Assembly (NCBI GenBank): GCA_938004375.1 | Contig: CALKWH010000433.1 | Coordinates: forward strand, 1-14,791 | Direction of reading: 5' to 3' | Length of the DNA stretch: 14,791 nt | Source of the DNA: an uncultured Pseudomonadota bacterium | GTDB lineage: Bacteria > Myxococcota_A > Polyangia > HGW-17 | Part shown: positions 1-8,299 of the stretch, piece by piece | How the letters are laid out: every line of letters begins with the position of its first letter | Numbering within the stretch: the stretch's first letter is position 1 | Notes under the pieces: model-generated | The model's input: only the letters and a program-made list of their open reading frames with translations | Databases searched by the model: none | Told to the model about the DNA's origin: nothing | Position numbers and translations under genes: made by a program

Positions 1-55
1 CGGCATACGATAGCGTATTCGGTGACGGGAGTTCAGACGTGTGCTCTTCCGATCT
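1..55. other. Illumina P7/i7 adapter contamination
   Basis: This is sequencing-library adapter, not genome. Bases 22-55 match the standard TruSeq index-read primer (ending GCTCTTCCGATCT) with one difference at base 27. Bases 14-21 sit where the 8-base index belongs, and bases 1-13 match the P7 end (CGGCATACGAGAT) with two differences. The total of 55 bases is exactly the expected 13+8+34. The genomic insert therefore starts at base 56. Read on the minus strand, the adapter supplies the residues IGRAHV and a stop codon to the first gene; this is a well-known adapter-derived peptide. Confidence 0.97.
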
Positions 56-1394
56 GGCCGCTGGCGTTGCCGCCCCAGCACCAGACGGTGCCGTCGAGGC
101 GCAACGCGCAGGTGAACTGATTGGAGGCGGCCAGCGCGAGGACGTTCCCGGTCAGGCCAGACACGGCCACGGGCCGCCGGCTGCAGTCCACGCCCTCGCA
201 GGTGGTCCCGTGGTTGGCGACGCCGTCGCCCAGGGCGCCGTATTCGTTGCTCCCCCAGCAAGCGACCTGGCCCAGGGTGCCGATCAGGCAACTGTGGTAC
301 CACCCCGAGGTCACCGAGAGGGCGGAGGTGGGGACCGCGAGCAGATCCACGTTCACGGGGATGAGGCTGCAGTCGATGCCCTCGCAGGAGATGCCGTGGT
401 CCGCGCGGCCGTCGCCGAGCTGGCCGTACTGGTTGCTGCCCCAGCACTTGAGCACGCCGCCGGCGCTGATGCCGCAGGTGGTGGTGAAGCCGGCGTGGAT
501 CAACTCCAGGTCGTCGACGCCCAGGACCTCCTGCGGGGTGGAGTCACACAGGATGCCCCAGAAGCAGGCCTCGGCGCCCACGCGGCCGTTGCCGAGCTGG
601 CCCATCTGGTTGTAGCCCCAGCACCAGGCGCGGCCGTTGACCATCAGGGCGCAGGTGTGCGCGAAGCCCACGCTCAGGCCGGTGGCCCCGCAGTCCTGCG
701 CGCACGGTTCGCCCTCGTCGCAGCGCCCGTCGCCGCAGCGCTGGCACCCGGAGGTGTCAAAGGCGCAGTCGTCGTCGCACCGCAGGTCGCCCGAATCGAA
801 GCCCAGGGAGACGCAGGTGGCCCCGCGCAGGTCCCAGCCGTCGCAGGCCTCGTCCCCGGCGCCCAGATCGTCGCCGCACGCGGCGGCGCCGCACGCCGAG
901 GGGGAGGCCTCGTCGCAGGTCCAGCCGGCCTCGACGGCGCAGGCGGCGTCGCAGCCGTCCCCGCCGTCTTTGTCGCCGTCGTCGCAGGCCTCGGCGCCGG
1001 CGGCCAACAGGCCGTCCCCGCAGGTCGTCTGGCAAACGCTGGGCATGGCCTCGCAGGTCCAGCCGTGTTCGACCTCGCAGGCGGCGTCACAACCGTCCCC
1101 GGGCTCGAGGGCGCCGTCGTCGCAGGGCTCGAGGCCCACCACGCGGCCGTCGCCGCAAATCGGCAGGCAGACGGTGGGGGTGCCCTCGCAGGTCCAGCCC
1201 TCCTCGAGGGCGCAGGAGGAATCGCAGCCGTCGTCGGAGAGGGTGTTGTGGTCGTCGCACTGCTCGCCGGGGTCCAGCGCGCCGTTGCCGCAGGGGCGGG
1301 CCTTGGAAGACTTCCCGTCGGCGCAACCGAGGACACCGAGCACGGCGACGAGCAGGATCGGGATCACGAGGACGCGGGGTAGCTGGCGGGTCAT
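56..1394 (-). CDS. Cysteine-rich repeat / RCC1-repeat lipoprotein, 3' truncated
   Basis: About 446 native residues remain; the real 3' end lies off the contig. The ATG at 1394 is chosen because it opens directly into a lipoprotein signal peptide (basic start, hydrophobic core, VLGC lipobox with Cys24), with GGAG 11 nt upstream. An in-frame ATG at 1442 would bury the signal. After the lipid-anchored Cys come about five tandem cysteine-rich modules of roughly 40 residues (CGDG...CDDG...GDGCDAAC...GWTC), which match the DUF4215/Myxococcus Cys-rich repeat family. They are followed by at least three RCC1-type repeats (HTCALxxxGxxxCWGxNxxGQLGDG), which normally build a beta-propeller. The protein is expected on the cell envelope or surface, and its binding partner is unknown. 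The final IGRAHV of the open frame is adapter-derived and is excluded. The gene is downstream of clpX on the same strand but separated by a repeat and a possible terminator, so it probably has its own promoter. Confidence 0.85.
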
Positions 1395-1432
1395 GTTCGG
1401 GCGCTCTCCATCGGGGGTCCGGTTCCAGGGAC

Positions 1433-1449
1433 GTACCTTCATAAGGTAC
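1433..1449. promoter_or_regulatory. Perfect 17-bp palindrome, possible operator
   Basis: GTACCTTCATAAGGTAC is a perfect 7+3+7 inverted repeat. It is centred about 47 nt upstream of the ATG of the truncated Cys-rich/RCC1 lipoprotein, in the position expected for a dimeric repressor or activator site. No regulator is identified, and chance cannot be excluded for one copy. Confidence 0.35.
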
Positions 1450-1452
1450 AGG

Positions 1453-1474
1453 AAAACGCGGGTTCTTCAACCCG
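1453..1474 (-). terminator. Possible weak intrinsic terminator after clpX
   Basis: Read on the minus strand, CGGGTT, a GAAG loop and AACCCG form a perfect 6-bp hairpin, followed two bases later by TTTT. It lies about 105 nt past the clpX stop and before the lipoprotein gene. The T-run is short, so termination may be partial. Confidence 0.4.
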
Positions 1475-1510
1475 ATTTCGATTCCGATTTCGATTTCGGT
1501 TTCGGTCGGG
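1471..1510. repeat. GATTTC hexamer array, copy A
   Basis: On the plus strand, five consecutive hexamers occupy 1474-1503 (GATTTC, GATTCC, GATTTC, GATTTC, GGTTTC), bounded by CCCGA at 1471-1475 and TCGGG at 1506-1510, which are complementary. It fills part of the 184-nt gap between the clpX stop and the lipoprotein ATG. A related array in the opposite orientation lies at 12148-12179. Confidence 0.85.
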
Positions 1511-1578
1511 AAGCAAGACGGACGGGTCTCCGCTCATGGTTCGTCCCGCCAGCATAGATCCTTGATATTGTTGACTAT

Positions 1579-2855
<1,277 letters not shown>

Positions 2856-2856
<1 letters not shown>

Positions 2857-3467
2857 TACTTCGCCTCGACCGGGGCGGGGGCGGCGCCGGCGGGCAGCAT
2901 CAGGGAGTCGACGATGCCGTAGGTCACGGCCTCCTCGGAGGACATGTAATAGTCGCGCTCGGTGTCGTGCTGCACCTTGTCGACCGGCTGACGGGTGTGC
3001 GCCGAGAGAATCTGGTTGAGCCGCTCGCGCAGCTTGAGAATCTCGCGCGCCTGGATGTCAATGTCTGTGGCTTGCCCAGAGAATCCACCCATGGGCTGAT
3101 GGATGAGGATCCGGGAGTTCGGGAGCGCGAAGCGCTTGCCGGGAGCTCCGGCGGCGAGCAGGATCGCGGCCATGGAGGCGGCCTGCCCGATGCAGAACGT
3201 GTTCACCTGGCAGGGGATGTGCTGCATGGTGTCGTAGATCGCCAGCCCCGCGGTGACCACGCCCCCGGGGGAGTTGATGTACATCATGATGTCCTTCTCG
3301 GGATCCTCCGAGAGCAGGTACAGGAGCTGGGCGATGATCAGGTTGGCGACATCGTCGTTGATGCTGGTGCCGAGGAAGATGATGCGGTCCTTCAGCAGCC
3401 GGGAGTAGATGTCCCAGCCGCGCTCGCCGCGGTGGGTCTGTTCGATGACGGTTGGGATGATCGTCAT
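2856..3467 (-). CDS. clpP: ATP-dependent Clp protease proteolytic subunit ClpP
   Basis: ClpP is the serine peptidase of the ClpXP complex, a tetradecameric barrel that degrades polypeptides delivered by ClpX. The 203 residues fit the family. The catalytic triad is Ser98 (in GQAASMAA), His123 (in LIHQPMGG) and Asp172 (in ERDYYMS). The start at 3467 gives the usual short N-terminus ([10 protein letters not shown]); an open frame continues further upstream, but there it overlaps the trigger factor gene and has no ClpP character. The Shine-Dalgarno signal is poor (AGGA about 12 nt upstream). It begins 38 nt after the tig stop, across a small hairpin, and ends one base into clpX. Confidence 0.98.
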
Positions 3468-3490
3468 GGCGTTCGCCGGTCCTTTCGCCC

Positions 3491-3507
3491 AGCCGAGGGG
3501 TTCGGCT
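3491..3507 (-). promoter_or_regulatory. Intercistronic hairpin at the end of tig
   Basis: AGCCGA and TCGGCT form a perfect 6-bp stem with a 5-nt loop. The stem includes two bases of the tig stop codon. There is no T-run, so it is not a convincing terminator. It may affect mRNA stability or the ratio of trigger factor to ClpP. Confidence 0.35.
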
Positions 3508-4903
3508 AGTGGTGGTCGTGGTCGCAGTCGGGGCCGCACTCGTGGTCGTGGTCGTGGTCGTGCTGGGGCTCCTCTTCCTGCAGGGAGGGCAGCTCGTCCA
3601 CGGTCTCCTCGCCGATGACCGCCTTGGATTTGATCAACTCGATGGTCTTCTCCATGCGGAGCATGTAGCGGATTCCCTCGAGCTTGCCGTCGCGCTGGTA
3701 GTCGGCCTTGATGCGCTCCAGGCTCTTGTTCGCGTGATCGGCGATCTCCTGGAGCTTGGCGTCGAGCACCTCGTCGGAGATCTCGACGTTCTCCTTCTTC
3801 GCGATGCCCTCGAGCAGGAGGTTCTCGCGGATTTCTTTCTCGGCCTTGACGAAGTAGTTCTTCGCCAGGGTCTTCTTGGTCTCGAGGAAGGCCTCGTTCT
3901 CGGGATCCACGCCCAGTTGCATGAGGATCTGGTCGACCTTCATCTCGGCCTGGCGGCGGATGAGGCCCTGGCCCACCTCGAACGGGTTGGCCTCGACGAG
4001 CTGGCGCAGCAGCTCGCGCTCCAGCAGCGTCTCGGAGCGCCCCGTCTGCTCCTTCGCGAGGTCTTCGGCGAGGACCTTGCGCAGCTCGGCCAGGTTGTCG
4101 GCGCGGCCGGTCTCCTTGGCGAAGCCGTCGTCGAGGGCGGGCTTGACGTGGGTGAACGCCTTCGTGATCTCGACCAGGACGCGGCCCTCGGGCTTGTCCC
4201 CGAACGCGGGGATGGCGAGCTCGTCCTCGAAGGGCACGGCGGCCAGGTGCAGGCCGTGGAGCACGGCGGCGACGCGGGCCAGCGGGCTGTCGTCGGCGGG
4301 CACCGCGGTCTCGGGCACCGTGAGGTTCTGGTTCTCGAGGGAGACGGGCTCGTCGCCGAGCTTGCCCATGGCGTTGAACTGCACGTGGGTGCCGGCGGTC
4401 AGCGGGGCGTCCTCGACGGGGTTGACGCGGGTGCTGCGCTGCACGAGGCGCTCGAGCTCCTGGTCGACGGCCTCGTCCTTCACGGGGGCGCTCAGCCGGG
4501 TGGCCTTGAGGCCCTCGTAGCCCTGGGGCTCGACCTCGGGGATCAGTTCGAGCTCGGAGGAGAACGGCAGGTCCTCGCCCTTGACCAGCTCGCCCGGAGT
4601 GACCTTCCACTCCCGCGGGCTGTCGGCCGGGCGGATGGTCTCCTTCAGGCGCAGGAACTCCACGAGGGCTTCGCGGGTGAGCTCCTGGAGCAGGTCGCCC
4701 TCGACGTGCTTGGAGAACATCTTCTCGAGCATCTGACGGGGGACCTTGCCCTTGCGGAAGCCGCGGAAGCGCATGTTCTTCGAGATTTCACGGTAGGTCT
4801 CGTCGAACTTCTTTTCGACTTCCTTCCAAGGCACGACGCCCTGGATGCGGATCTGGATGGGGTTGATATTCTCTATGGAAAAACGCTCGGCGTTGAATTG
4901 CAT
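3506..4903 (-). CDS. tig: Trigger factor, ribosome-associated chaperone
   Basis: Trigger factor binds the ribosome exit tunnel and protects nascent chains. The 465 residues are slightly longer than the usual 430 or so. The ribosome-docking signature GFRKGKVP is at 48-55 in the N-terminal domain. A divergent FKBP-like PPIase region covers roughly 155-245, followed by the helical C-terminal substrate-binding domain. The last 20 or so residues form a His/Asp tail with a Cys pair ([18 protein letters not shown]), which looks metal-binding and accounts for part of the extra length. The ATG at 4903 has GAGGA six bases upstream. It is the first gene of tig-clpP-clpX and is divergent from ugd, with a long, structured leader. 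Confidence 0.97.
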   Translation of the reverse strand: MQFNAERFSIENINPIQIRIQGVVPWKEVEKKFDETYREISKNMRFRGFRKGKVPRQMLEKMFSKHVEGDLLQELTREALVEFLRLKETIRPADSPREWKVTPGELVKGEDLPFSSELELIPEVEPQGYEGLKATRLSAPVKDEAVDQELERLVQRSTRVNPVEDAPLTAGTHVQFNAMGKLGDEPVSLENQNLTVPETAVPADDSPLARVAAVLHGLHLAAVPFEDELAIPAFGDKPEGRVLVEITKAFTHVKPALDDGFAKETGRADNLAELRKVLAEDLAKEQTGRSETLLERELLRQLVEANPFEVGQGLIRRQAEMKVDQILMQLGVDPENEAFLETKKTLAKNYFVKAEKEIRENLLLEGIAKKENVEISDEVLDAKLQEIADHANKSLERIKADYQRDGKLEGIRYMLRMEKTIELIKSKAVIGEETVDELPSLQEEEPQHDHDHDHECGPDCDHDHH

Positions 4904-4952
4904 CGTATATCCTCAAATGGCCGTCGCGGCGGGCGAAGCCAATGAAAAGGTG

Positions 4953-4996
4953 AAAAAAAACGGAACATCCGTCGGACCGGACGGCGGGGGAGTTCC
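4953..4996 (-). promoter_or_regulatory. Terminator-like structure in the tig leader, possible attenuator
   Basis: Read on the minus strand, GGAAC pairs with GTTCC (4992-4996 with 4962-4966) around an inner CCGTC/GACGG stem (4980-4984 with 4969-4973, 6-nt loop). This is followed one base later by eight consecutive T (4960-4953). Stem plus T-run is the form of an intrinsic terminator pointing toward tig. No minus-strand gene lies upstream that would need terminating, since the neighbour is divergent ugd. It lies between the candidate promoter and the tig start, so leader attenuation is a reasonable inference. Confidence 0.5.
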
Positions 4997-5021
4997 ACAC
5001 CGCCGGCCCGCAAAAGCGCGT

Positions 5022-5052
5022 AGAATATTCTCTCAATTTCCATGTGTGTCAA
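5022..5052 (-). promoter_or_regulatory. Candidate sigma-70-type promoter for tig-clpP-clpX
   Basis: The minus strand has a perfect -35 TTGACA (5052-5047) and a -10-like TATTCT (5027-5022). The spacing is 19 nt, longer than ideal. Transcription would begin near 5015 and give a leader of about 110 nt. Confidence 0.4.
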
Positions 5053-5090
5053 GAGAATTCGGGTTGTCCGGGCATTTTTTTCACGCCCGG

Positions 5091-5123
5091 TTGCAGGGCT
5101 GCCGGAAGGCCGTAAATTATATT
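5091..5123 (+). promoter_or_regulatory. Candidate promoter for ugd-gltX
   Basis: A -35-like TTGCAG (5091-5096) is followed 16 nt later by TAAATT (5113-5118), inside an AT-rich stretch that also contains TATATT (5118-5123). This is the only strong AT-rich patch upstream of ugd. The match is partial and would imply a leader of about 155 nt. Confidence 0.3.
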
Positions 5124-5220
5124 AACAATGGTCCCCTGTGCACTTTTCGAGACACCCTCCGGAGGGGGCGGGGCGTGCGGAAGGAATTGACATCGATCGC
5201 GTTCCCTGTCAGAACGTGCC

Positions 5221-5266
5221 GGTGGAGAAGCCGGCCCTCCCCGCGGCCGGCAAACCGACCTCCACC
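5221..5266 (+). promoter_or_regulatory. Compound hairpin in the ugd 5' leader
   Basis: Two nested perfect stems are visible: GGTGGAG (5221-5227) pairs with CTCCACC (5260-5266), and inside it GCCGGCC (5230-5236) pairs with GGCCGGC (5245-5251) around an 8-nt loop. The structure ends 4 nt before the Shine-Dalgarno sequence GAAGGAG (5271-5277). It could influence ribosome access or message stability. No known riboswitch class is recognised. Confidence 0.45.
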
Positions 5267-5284
5267 ATCCGAAGGAGTGAAGCA

Positions 5285-6604
5285 ATGCAGGTCTGTGTGA
5301 TTGGTACTGGCTATGTGGGTCTGGTCGCGGGCGCGGCGTTCGCCGATTTCGGCAATGACGTGCGCTGCGTGGACATCGACGAGACGAAGATCGCCAAGCT
5401 CAACGCCGGCGAGATTCCTATTTATGAACCCGGCCTTGATGTCATGGTCGCCCGCAACGTGGAGAAGAAGCGCCTGAGCTTCTCGACGAACCTGCCCGAG
5501 GCCGTGAAGGGCGTGCAGGTCGTCTTCCTGGCGGTGGGCACGCCCCAGGGCGACGACGGCAACGCGGACCTGGGCGCGCTCAAGGCCGCCGCCGAGGTCG
5601 TGGCGAAAAACATCAATGGTTTCACGGTGATCGTCGACAAGAGCACGGTCCCCGTGGGCACGGCCGACGTCATTCAGGACATCTTCAACCGCCACGCCAC
5701 GAGCGAGGCGGTGGTGGTGTCCAACCCCGAGTTCCTCAAGGAGGGCGACGCCATCAACGACTTCATGCGCCCCGAGCGCGTGGTCATCGGCACCGACGAC
5801 GAGCGCGCCCGCCGCGTCATGCATGAACTGTATCAGCCCTTCGTGCGGTCCCGCGAGCGCATCATCGACATGGACCCGCGCAGCGCCGAGCTCACCAAGT
5901 ACGCGAGCAACGCCATGCTGGCCACGCGCATCTCGTTCATGAACAACATCGCCAGGCTCTGCGAGATCGTCGGCGCCGACGTCGAGCTGGTCCGCAAGGG
6001 CATGGGCTCGGACTCCCGCATCGGACCGAAGTTCCTCTACGCGGGCACCGGCTACGGCGGCTCCTGCTTCCCGAAGGACATCAGCGCGCTCCTGTACCTG
6101 GCGCGCCAGAAGGACCAGTTCCTCGACGTGGTCGAGGCGACCTCGGCGAGCAACGCCCGGCAGAAGGGCATCCTGGTGGAGAAGCTCGAGCGCCACTTCG
6201 GCGACCTGAAGGGCAAGGTGGTCGCCGTGCTGGGGCTCGCGTTCAAGCCCAACACCGACGACACCCGCGAGGCCCCCGCCAAGGTGGTGGTGCGCCTGCT
6301 CGAGGAGAAGGGCGCCACCGTGCGGGCGTACGACCCGGTCGCCATGGACAACTTCCGGGCCGAGTTCCCCGCCCACGAGCGGCGAATCTACGTCGAGAGC
6401 CTGTACGAGGCCGTCGAGGGCGCGGACGCGGCGTGCCTGATCACCGAGTGGCACGAGTTCCAGCGCCCCGACTTCGCGCGCATCCGCAAGCTCATGCGCG
6501 GCACCGCGCTGTTCGACGGCCGCAACGTGTGGAACACCTCCGAGATCCGCGCCAACGGCTTCACCTACGAGGGCATCGGCCGCCCCGTCATCCGTCCGCA
6601 GTGA
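5285..6604 (+). CDS. ugd: UDP-glucose 6-dehydrogenase
   Basis: It oxidises UDP-glucose to UDP-glucuronate with two NAD+, supplying precursor for capsule, exopolysaccharide and lipopolysaccharide sugars in the cytoplasm. The 439 residues match the family. The N-terminal Rossmann motif is GTGYVGL (residues 7-13). The sequence NPEFLKEGDAI and the central helix with SNAMLATRISFMNN are typical. The catalytic Cys261 lies in GYGGSCFPKD. The C-terminal domain begins near VLGLAFKPNTDDTR. The ATG at 5285 has GAAGGAG seven bases upstream, and the reading frame further upstream has no homology, so this start is preferred. It is followed 13 nt later by gltX, probably in one transcript. Confidence 0.97.
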   Translation: MQVCVIGTGYVGLVAGAAFADFGNDVRCVDIDETKIAKLNAGEIPIYEPGLDVMVARNVEKKRLSFSTNLPEAVKGVQVVFLAVGTPQGDDGNADLGALKAAAEVVAKNINGFTVIVDKSTVPVGTADVIQDIFNRHATSEAVVVSNPEFLKEGDAINDFMRPERVVIGTDDERARRVMHELYQPFVRSRERIIDMDPRSAELTKYASNAMLATRISFMNNIARLCEIVGADVELVRKGMGSDSRIGPKFLYAGTGYGGSCFPKDISALLYLARQKDQFLDVVEATSASNARQKGILVEKLERHFGDLKGKVVAVLGLAFKPNTDDTREAPAKVVVRLLEEKGATVRAYDPVAMDNFRAEFPAHERRIYVESLYEAVEGADAACLITEWHEFQRPDFARIRKLMRGTALFDGRNVWNTSEIRANGFTYEGIGRPVIRPQ

Positions 6605-6617
6605 CCAGGAGCGCACC

Positions 6618-8087
6618 ATGAGCGACCGACCCGTCCGCACCCGCATCGCACCGAGCCCGACCGGGGATCCCCATGTCGGCACCGCGTACATCGCGCTGTT
6701 CAACTACGTCTTCGCCAAGCAGCACGGCGGCCAGTTCCTGCTGCGCATCGAGGACACCGACCAGACCCGCGCCCGCCGCGACTCCGAGAAGGCCATCATG
6801 GAGTCGCTGCACTGGCTGGGCCTCTCGTGGGACGAGGGCCCGGACGTGGGCGGCCCCTGCGGCCCCTACCGCCAGAGCGAACGGCGCGAGCTCTACGAGA
6901 AGCACGCCTTCGAGCTGCTCGAGCGCGGCGAGGCCTACCGCTGCTTCTGCACCCCATCGCGTCTCAACGAGCTGCGCGCGTACCAGAAGGCCGCGAACAC
7001 CCCGCCGGGCTACGACCGCCTGTGCCGCAACCTCGACCGCGAGGAGAGCGACCGCCGCGCCGCGGCCGGCGAGCCCTTCGTCATCCGCCTGAAGATGCCC
7101 CTCGAGGGCGATTCGGTGATGGTGGACGGCTTGCGCGGGGAGATCCGCCGCTCGTACCGCGAGCTCGACGACCAGGTGCTGCTCAAGAGCGACCGCTTCC
7201 CCACCTACCACCTGGCCAACGTGGTGGACGACCACCTGATGGGCATCACCCACGTCATCCGGGCCGAGGAGTGGATCCCGTCGACGCCCAAGCACATCCG
7301 CCTGTACGAGGCGTTCGGGTGGGAGGCGCCCCAGTGGATCCACATGCCGCTTCTGCGCAACCCCGACAAGACCCGCTCGAAGATCTCCAAGCGCAAGAAC
7401 CCGGTGTCCCTGCTGTTCTACAAGGAGTACGGCGTGCTGCCCGAGGCGCTGGTAAACTTCCTCGCGCTCATGGGCTTCTCCTTCGGCAACGACGTGGAGA
7501 AGTTCACCCTCGAGGAGATGATCGGGGCGTTCTCGTTCGAGAAGGTCAGCCTGGGCGGCCCGGTGTTCGACCTGGAGAAGCTCGTGTGGCTCAACGGCCT
7601 TTACCTGCGCGAGATGTCCCCGCAGGCGCTGCTCGACGCGGTGCAGGCGCTGTGGCTCAACCGCGCCTACTTCGAGCGGATCATGCCGCTGGTGCAGGAG
7701 CGGATGCGCACCCTCACGGATTTCGTGGATCTGTCGGCGTTCTTCTACAACTGCGCGCTGGACTACCACACCGAGGACGGGAAACTGATGGTCCCCAAGG
7801 GACGCACCATCGAAGAAATGGCCGCCCTGTTCGAGGAGCTCGTGGAGGCCATCGACGGCATGGAGGACTACAACGTCGAGAACCTCGAAGCCCTCCTGCG
7901 CCGGGTCACCGAGACCCGAGGCTGGAAGACCAAGGACGTCTTCATGCCCGTGCGCGTCGCCGTCACGGGACGCAAGGCCACCCCGCCGCTGTTCGAGAGC
8001 ATGTCCGTGCTGGGCCGGGAGCGCACCCGCGTCCGTCTGCGCCAGGCCATGGCGCACCTGCGCGCGCTGCCGCCACCCCAGGCGTGA
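6618..8087 (+). CDS. gltX: Glutamyl-tRNA synthetase (class I)
   Basis: It charges tRNA-Glu with glutamate for translation and tetrapyrrole synthesis. The 489 residues are standard. The HIGH-equivalent motif is HVGT at 19-22 in PSPTGDPHVGT, and the KMSKS-equivalent is KISKR at 255-259. A zinc-site pattern of Cys109-x-Cys111 and Tyr132...Cys136 is intact. The ATG at 6618 has CAGGAG six bases upstream. Cotranscription with ugd is likely from the 13-nt gap, an unusual pairing of translation with sugar-nucleotide metabolism. Whether it also charges tRNA-Gln cannot be told from this window. Confidence 0.97.
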   Translation: MSDRPVRTRIAPSPTGDPHVGTAYIALFNYVFAKQHGGQFLLRIEDTDQTRARRDSEKAIMESLHWLGLSWDEGPDVGGPCGPYRQSERRELYEKHAFELLERGEAYRCFCTPSRLNELRAYQKAANTPPGYDRLCRNLDREESDRRAAAGEPFVIRLKMPLEGDSVMVDGLRGEIRRSYRELDDQVLLKSDRFPTYHLANVVDDHLMGITHVIRAEEWIPSTPKHIRLYEAFGWEAPQWIHMPLLRNPDKTRSKISKRKNPVSLLFYKEYGVLPEALVNFLALMGFSFGNDVEKFTLEEMIGAFSFEKVSLGGPVFDLEKLVWLNGLYLREMSPQALLDAVQALWLNRAYFERIMPLVQERMRTLTDFVDLSAFFYNCALDYHTEDGKLMVPKGRTIEEMAALFEELVEAIDGMEDYNVENLEALLRRVTETRGWKTKDVFMPVRVAVTGRKATPPLFESMSVLGRERTRVRLRQAMAHLRALPPPQA

Positions 8088-8144
8088 ACCCCGTCGACAC
8101 CTTTCGCGCTCTTACCCTGACAGAAATGTCCGATCGTCGTCACC

Positions 8145-8163
8145 CGACCGGTGAACCGGGTCG
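8145..8163. promoter_or_regulatory. Interrupted inverted repeat after gltX / upstream of VWA gene
   Basis: CGACC-GGT-GA-ACC-G-GGTCG folds as an 8-bp stem with one bulged G. It lies 58 nt past the gltX stop and about 90-110 nt upstream of the candidate sigma-54 promoter. It could be an enhancer-binding site for that promoter or part of a gltX transcript end. There is no T-run. Confidence 0.25.
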
Positions 8164-8253
8164 TCGGTTCGTTGAATCATGCAAATAACCACTGGAAAAA
8201 AACCCTGAGAATGCTATGAACAACGTAGACTTATCCTGCAGGCCCGTCGGATC

Positions 8254-8269
8254 TGGCACGAAACCTGCC
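8254..8269 (+). promoter_or_regulatory. Candidate sigma-54 (-24/-12) promoter
   Basis: TGGCACGAAACCTGCC matches the sigma-54 consensus TGGCAC-N5-TTGC with one change (CTGC). The invariant GG (8255-8256) and GC (8267-8268) are at the required 12-base offset. Transcription would begin near 8280, leaving room for the Shine-Dalgarno sequence at 8287-8291 and the ATG at 8300. Sigma-54 promoters need an enhancer-binding ATPase, so the gene would be conditionally expressed. Confidence 0.55.
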
Positions 8270-8299
8270 AAGGTCCGGCGTGGATTGGAGGTTGTGGCC

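Larger units (their letters stand above)
4904..5284. other. Divergent intergenic region between tig and ugd
   Basis: This 381-nt gap holds no convincing gene. It carries both divergent promoters and leaders. From left to right: a terminator-like structure in the tig leader (4953-4996), a candidate tig promoter (5022-5052), a GC-clamped inverted repeat with an 11-nt T-rich loop (CCGGGC at 5068-5073, GCCCGG at 5085-5090), an AT-rich candidate ugd promoter (about 5091-5123), and a compound hairpin just before the ugd Shine-Dalgarno sequence (5221-5266). It is AT-richer than its surroundings around 5015-5125. Confidence 0.8.

Noticed and set aside
39..1382. Long plus-strand open frame beginning MCSSDL
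   Set aside because: Its start is adapter sequence, and the rest is the complement of the Cys-rich lipoprotein; it is low-complexity Ala/Gly/Val-rich with no recognisable domain.
5117..8057. Long minus-strand open frames opposite ugd and gltX
   Set aside because: They are antisense to clear ugd and gltX genes and have no domain signals.
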